A DNA stretch of 7,487 nucleotides, taken from positions 1-7,487 of the forward strand of contig WFTH01000007.1 in assembly GCA_015485595.1 (NCBI GenBank), given 5' to 3'. The number at the start of each line of letters is the position of its first letter. The stretch's first letter is position 1. This DNA comes from Candidatus Microgenomates bacterium (GTDB lineage Bacteria; Patescibacteriota; Microgenomatia; UBA1400; PJMF01). Under the pieces are notes generated by a model. The model saw nothing but the letters and a program-made list of their open reading frames with translations. It did not search any database and was not told the DNA's origin. Shown piece after piece: positions 6,288 through 7,487 of the stretch. Both the position numbers and the translations under genes were made by a program.

Positions 6288-6320
6288 ATCTAGTATCTAG
6301 TATCTAGTATCTAGTATCTA
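6288..6320. repeat. Heptamer tandem repeat (ATCTAGT), 4.7 copies
   Basis: Four perfect copies of ATCTAGT at 6288-6315 plus ATCTA at 6316-6320 end 12 nt before the rmlC-like ATG. Each junction also creates TAGTAT, a 4/6 match to the -10 consensus that keeps its first two and last two positions. There is no matching -35 and no Shine-Dalgarno site between the array and the ATG. Confidence 0.85.
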
Positions 6321-6332
6321 ACTAACCAAAAC

Positions 6333-6953
6333 ATGCTAAATATCCCCCTTTACCAACCAACTGAAACTGATCATTTAGCTGATGGCATCTTTAAAACCAG
6401 TCTGCCGGGGCTTTTATTCATTCAAAGTCAAAAACATACCGATAAACGAGGCTACTTTAGTGAGGTTGCACGCTTGCCAGAACTAAACACAGTGCTTGAT
6501 AAGCCTTTTAAACCAGTTCAAATTAACCACGCTAAAAATAGAAAGAACGTGATTAAAGGCTTTCATGCTGAAGGCTGGAACAAGCTAGTGACTGTGCCAA
6601 ACGGGGTAGCCTTTAGCGTCTTGCTTGATGTTCGCAAAGACTCTCCTACCTTCGGCAAGTGGCAAGCCTTTTTACTTGGCGATGATGCCGAATTTCCTAA
6701 TGCTCTTTATGGCGCCTTATATATTCCTAGAGGTGTGGCAAACTCTGTGCTGGTAATGACAGAAACCCTAAACTACTTTTACTTTTTTGATAAACTTTAT
6801 AAAGACCGCGATCCAAAAAAAGATGTGGCGATTAATCTTTTTGACCCAACACTGAACATCCCCTGGCCGGTTGAGAAAGACAAGTTGATTATCTCCGAAC
6901 GAGATCAAAAAGCTGTAAACCTTAACGATTTATACGATGTTGAATTTAAATAA
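6333..6953 (+). CDS. rmlC: dTDP-4-dehydrorhamnose 3,5-epimerase-like cupin protein (RmlC family)
   Basis: RmlC epimerises C3 and C5 of dTDP-4-keto-6-deoxyglucose, the third step toward dTDP-L-rhamnose. The 206-residue cupin has DKRGYF at 37-42 (Arg39), QINHAKN at 63-69, KGFH at 75-78 with the catalytic base His78, Lys84 in NKLV, RKDSPTFGKW at 101-110, Tyr150 as the expected acid residue and Asp171 in FDP, the partner of the histidine. It differs from E. coli-type RmlC: the usual RGLH is KGFH, the histidine of GFAHGF is Asn137 (GVANSV), and the loop between His and Lys is four residues shorter. As far as I recall, the HAE-W-NK, IPRGV-NS and DP-L-IPWP patterns resemble the epimerase half of actinobacterial RmlC-RmlD fusions. 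Function is likely but less certain than for RmlB. It lies 247 bp after rmlB, with a 7-bp tandem repeat ending 12 nt before the ATG and no Shine-Dalgarno site. Confidence 0.88.
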   Translation: MLNIPLYQPTETDHLADGIFKTSLPGLLFIQSQKHTDKRGYFSEVARLPELNTVLDKPFKPVQINHAKNRKNVIKGFHAEGWNKLVTVPNGVAFSVLLDVRKDSPTFGKWQAFLLGDDAEFPNALYGALYIPRGVANSVLVMTETLNYFYFFDKLYKDRDPKKDVAINLFDPTLNIPWPVEKDKLIISERDQKAVNLNDLYDVEFK

Positions 6954-6954
6954 C

Positions 6955-7015
6955 GAATCACGAATGTTCAAATAACGAAACTGTTTCGTGATTTGAGCTT
7001 GGTTATTCGTCATTC
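6955..7015. repeat. Long imperfect hairpin after the rmlC-like gene
   Basis: Nested inverted repeats begin 2 bp after the stop codon. The outer arms are GAATCACGAAT (6955-6965) and ATTCGTCATTC (7005-7015), with one mismatch. The inner arms are GTTCAAAT (6966-6973) with ATTTGAGC (6991-6998), including one G-U pair, and ACGAAAC (6975-6981) with GTTTCGT (6983-6989). Only TTGGTT (6999-7004) bulges. It has no U-tract directly behind it, so a classic intrinsic terminator is unlikely. A dispersed palindromic repeat, an mRNA-stabilising 3' structure or an attenuator are options. Confidence 0.6.
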
Positions 7016-7070
7016 AATTTAAAGTTGATACTTAAGAATATTTAGCAGCTAACTTTTTAAAATTAAAATT

Positions 7071-7075
7071 GAAGG
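7071..7075 (+). promoter_or_regulatory. Possible ribosome binding site of the rmlD-like gene
   Basis: GAAGG lies 10 nt before the ATG at 7086. It is the only Shine-Dalgarno-like sequence at a usable distance from any start in the window. The match is short and the spacing long, so support is weak. Confidence 0.35.
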
Positions 7076-7085
7076 TTTGAATCAT

Positions 7086-7487
7086 ATGAAATCTAAAATC
7101 CCCATCATCGGCACCGGCTTAAGTGGTCTAGTTGGCTCCAAGTTTGTTGACCTCTACAAAGATAAATACAAGATTACCAACCTAGATCTGCATGATCCAG
7201 TAAATCCGGTGGATATTACTAATGCAGACCAAGTAATGCAGGCAGTTGAAGCCTCTCCAGCTGAGTTTATTATTCATATGGCCGCCTACACTAACGTTAC
7301 CGGCGCTTGGGAGCAACGCGGCGATAAATCTGGGCTAGCTTGGCAAGTAAACGTGGTTGGTACCCAGAACATCGCCCAAGCGGCAGAGAAAACTAACAAG
7401 CACCTGATCCACATCTCCACCGCCTATGTTTTTGACGGTGAAAAAAAGACACCTTACACAGAAAAAGACAAACCAAACCCCATCGAG
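7086..7487 (+). CDS. rmlD: dTDP-4-dehydrorhamnose reductase-like SDR (partial, C-terminus beyond the right edge)
   Basis: The first 134 residues of an extended SDR that should reduce dTDP-4-keto-L-rhamnose to dTDP-L-rhamnose with NAD(P)H, the last pathway step. Visible features are the nucleotide-binding GTGLSGLVG (9-17, GxxGxxG), VDIT at 42-45, AAYTNV at 66-71, VNVVGTQNIA at 88-97, STAYVFDG at 111-118 with the catalytic Thr/Ser strand, and PYTEKDKPNPI at 123-133. The catalytic YxxxK would lie just past the edge. Compared with enterobacterial RmlD, the helix after AAYTNV carries about four extra residues (TGAWEQRGDKSGLAWQ), so this is the variant clade of sugar-nucleotide reductases rather than classic RmlD; a different NDP-4-keto-sugar substrate is possible. 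It follows the rmlC-like gene after 132 bp containing a long hairpin, and the frame is open to position 7487. The ATG is preceded by a weak GAAGG. Confidence 0.88.
   Translation, partial: MKSKIPIIGTGLSGLVGSKFVDLYKDKYKITNLDLHDPVNPVDITNADQVMQAVEASPAEFIIHMAAYTNVTGAWEQRGDKSGLAWQVNVVGTQNIAQAAEKTNKHLIHISTAYVFDGEKKTPYTEKDKPNPIE

Noticed and set aside
6288..6320. CRISPR-like array
   Set aside because: The 7-bp units are contiguous with no spacers and no cas genes are nearby; this is a simple tandem repeat.

Overview
The window holds part of a cell-surface polysaccharide locus with two divergent arms. It most likely comes from an uncultivated Candidate Phyla Radiation (Patescibacteria) bacterium, possibly a Microgenomates-type lineage. 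That is an inference from gene style: a membrane glycosyltransferase of the PTPS-related/YfhO type, very compact genes, almost no Shine-Dalgarno sequences, moderate-to-low GC, and -10 boxes sitting almost on the start codons. No marker gene fixes the taxonomy. Full-length frames with TAA/TAG/TGA stops fit the standard bacterial code. The single TGA stop (3065-3067) is followed directly by an in-frame TAA, so it is not decisive alone.

Left arm (minus strand, read from about 4897 down to 1): a 610-residue multi-pass GT-C-type membrane glycosyltransferase; a 73-residue single-pass membrane protein with a charged helical tail; a Wzx-type lipid-linked oligosaccharide flippase; a WaaE/KdtX-like family-2 glycosyltransferase; and the N-terminal third of a second family-2 glycosyltransferase of the rhamnosyltransferase type, cut by the left edge. 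Right arm (plus strand, 5033 to the right edge): rmlB, an rmlC-like epimerase and the N-terminal part of an rmlD-like reductase. Together these are the last three steps of dTDP-L-rhamnose synthesis; rmlA is not in the window.

Working model: the right arm makes dTDP-L-rhamnose in the cytoplasm, the family-2 transferases build a rhamnose-containing oligosaccharide on a lipid carrier, Wzx flips it, and the GT-C enzyme adds sugars on the outer face of the membrane. No recognisable Wzy polymerase, chain-length regulator or ligase is visible.

Non-coding DNA is short but structured. The 135-bp divergent spacer carries back-to-back promoter candidates, a 12-bp palindrome and an AT-only inverted repeat. 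The 247-bp rmlB-rmlC spacer holds a composite inverted-repeat element of about 186 bp (6094-6279), then 4.7 copies of a 7-bp tandem repeat ending 12 bp before the rmlC-like start. The 132-bp rmlC-rmlD spacer starts with a long imperfect hairpin (6955-7015). Several genes show a -10-like hexamer 7 to 14 nt before the ATG, which suggests leaderless or near-leaderless mRNAs as the local rule. I see no tRNA, rRNA, CRISPR array, transposase or phage gene.
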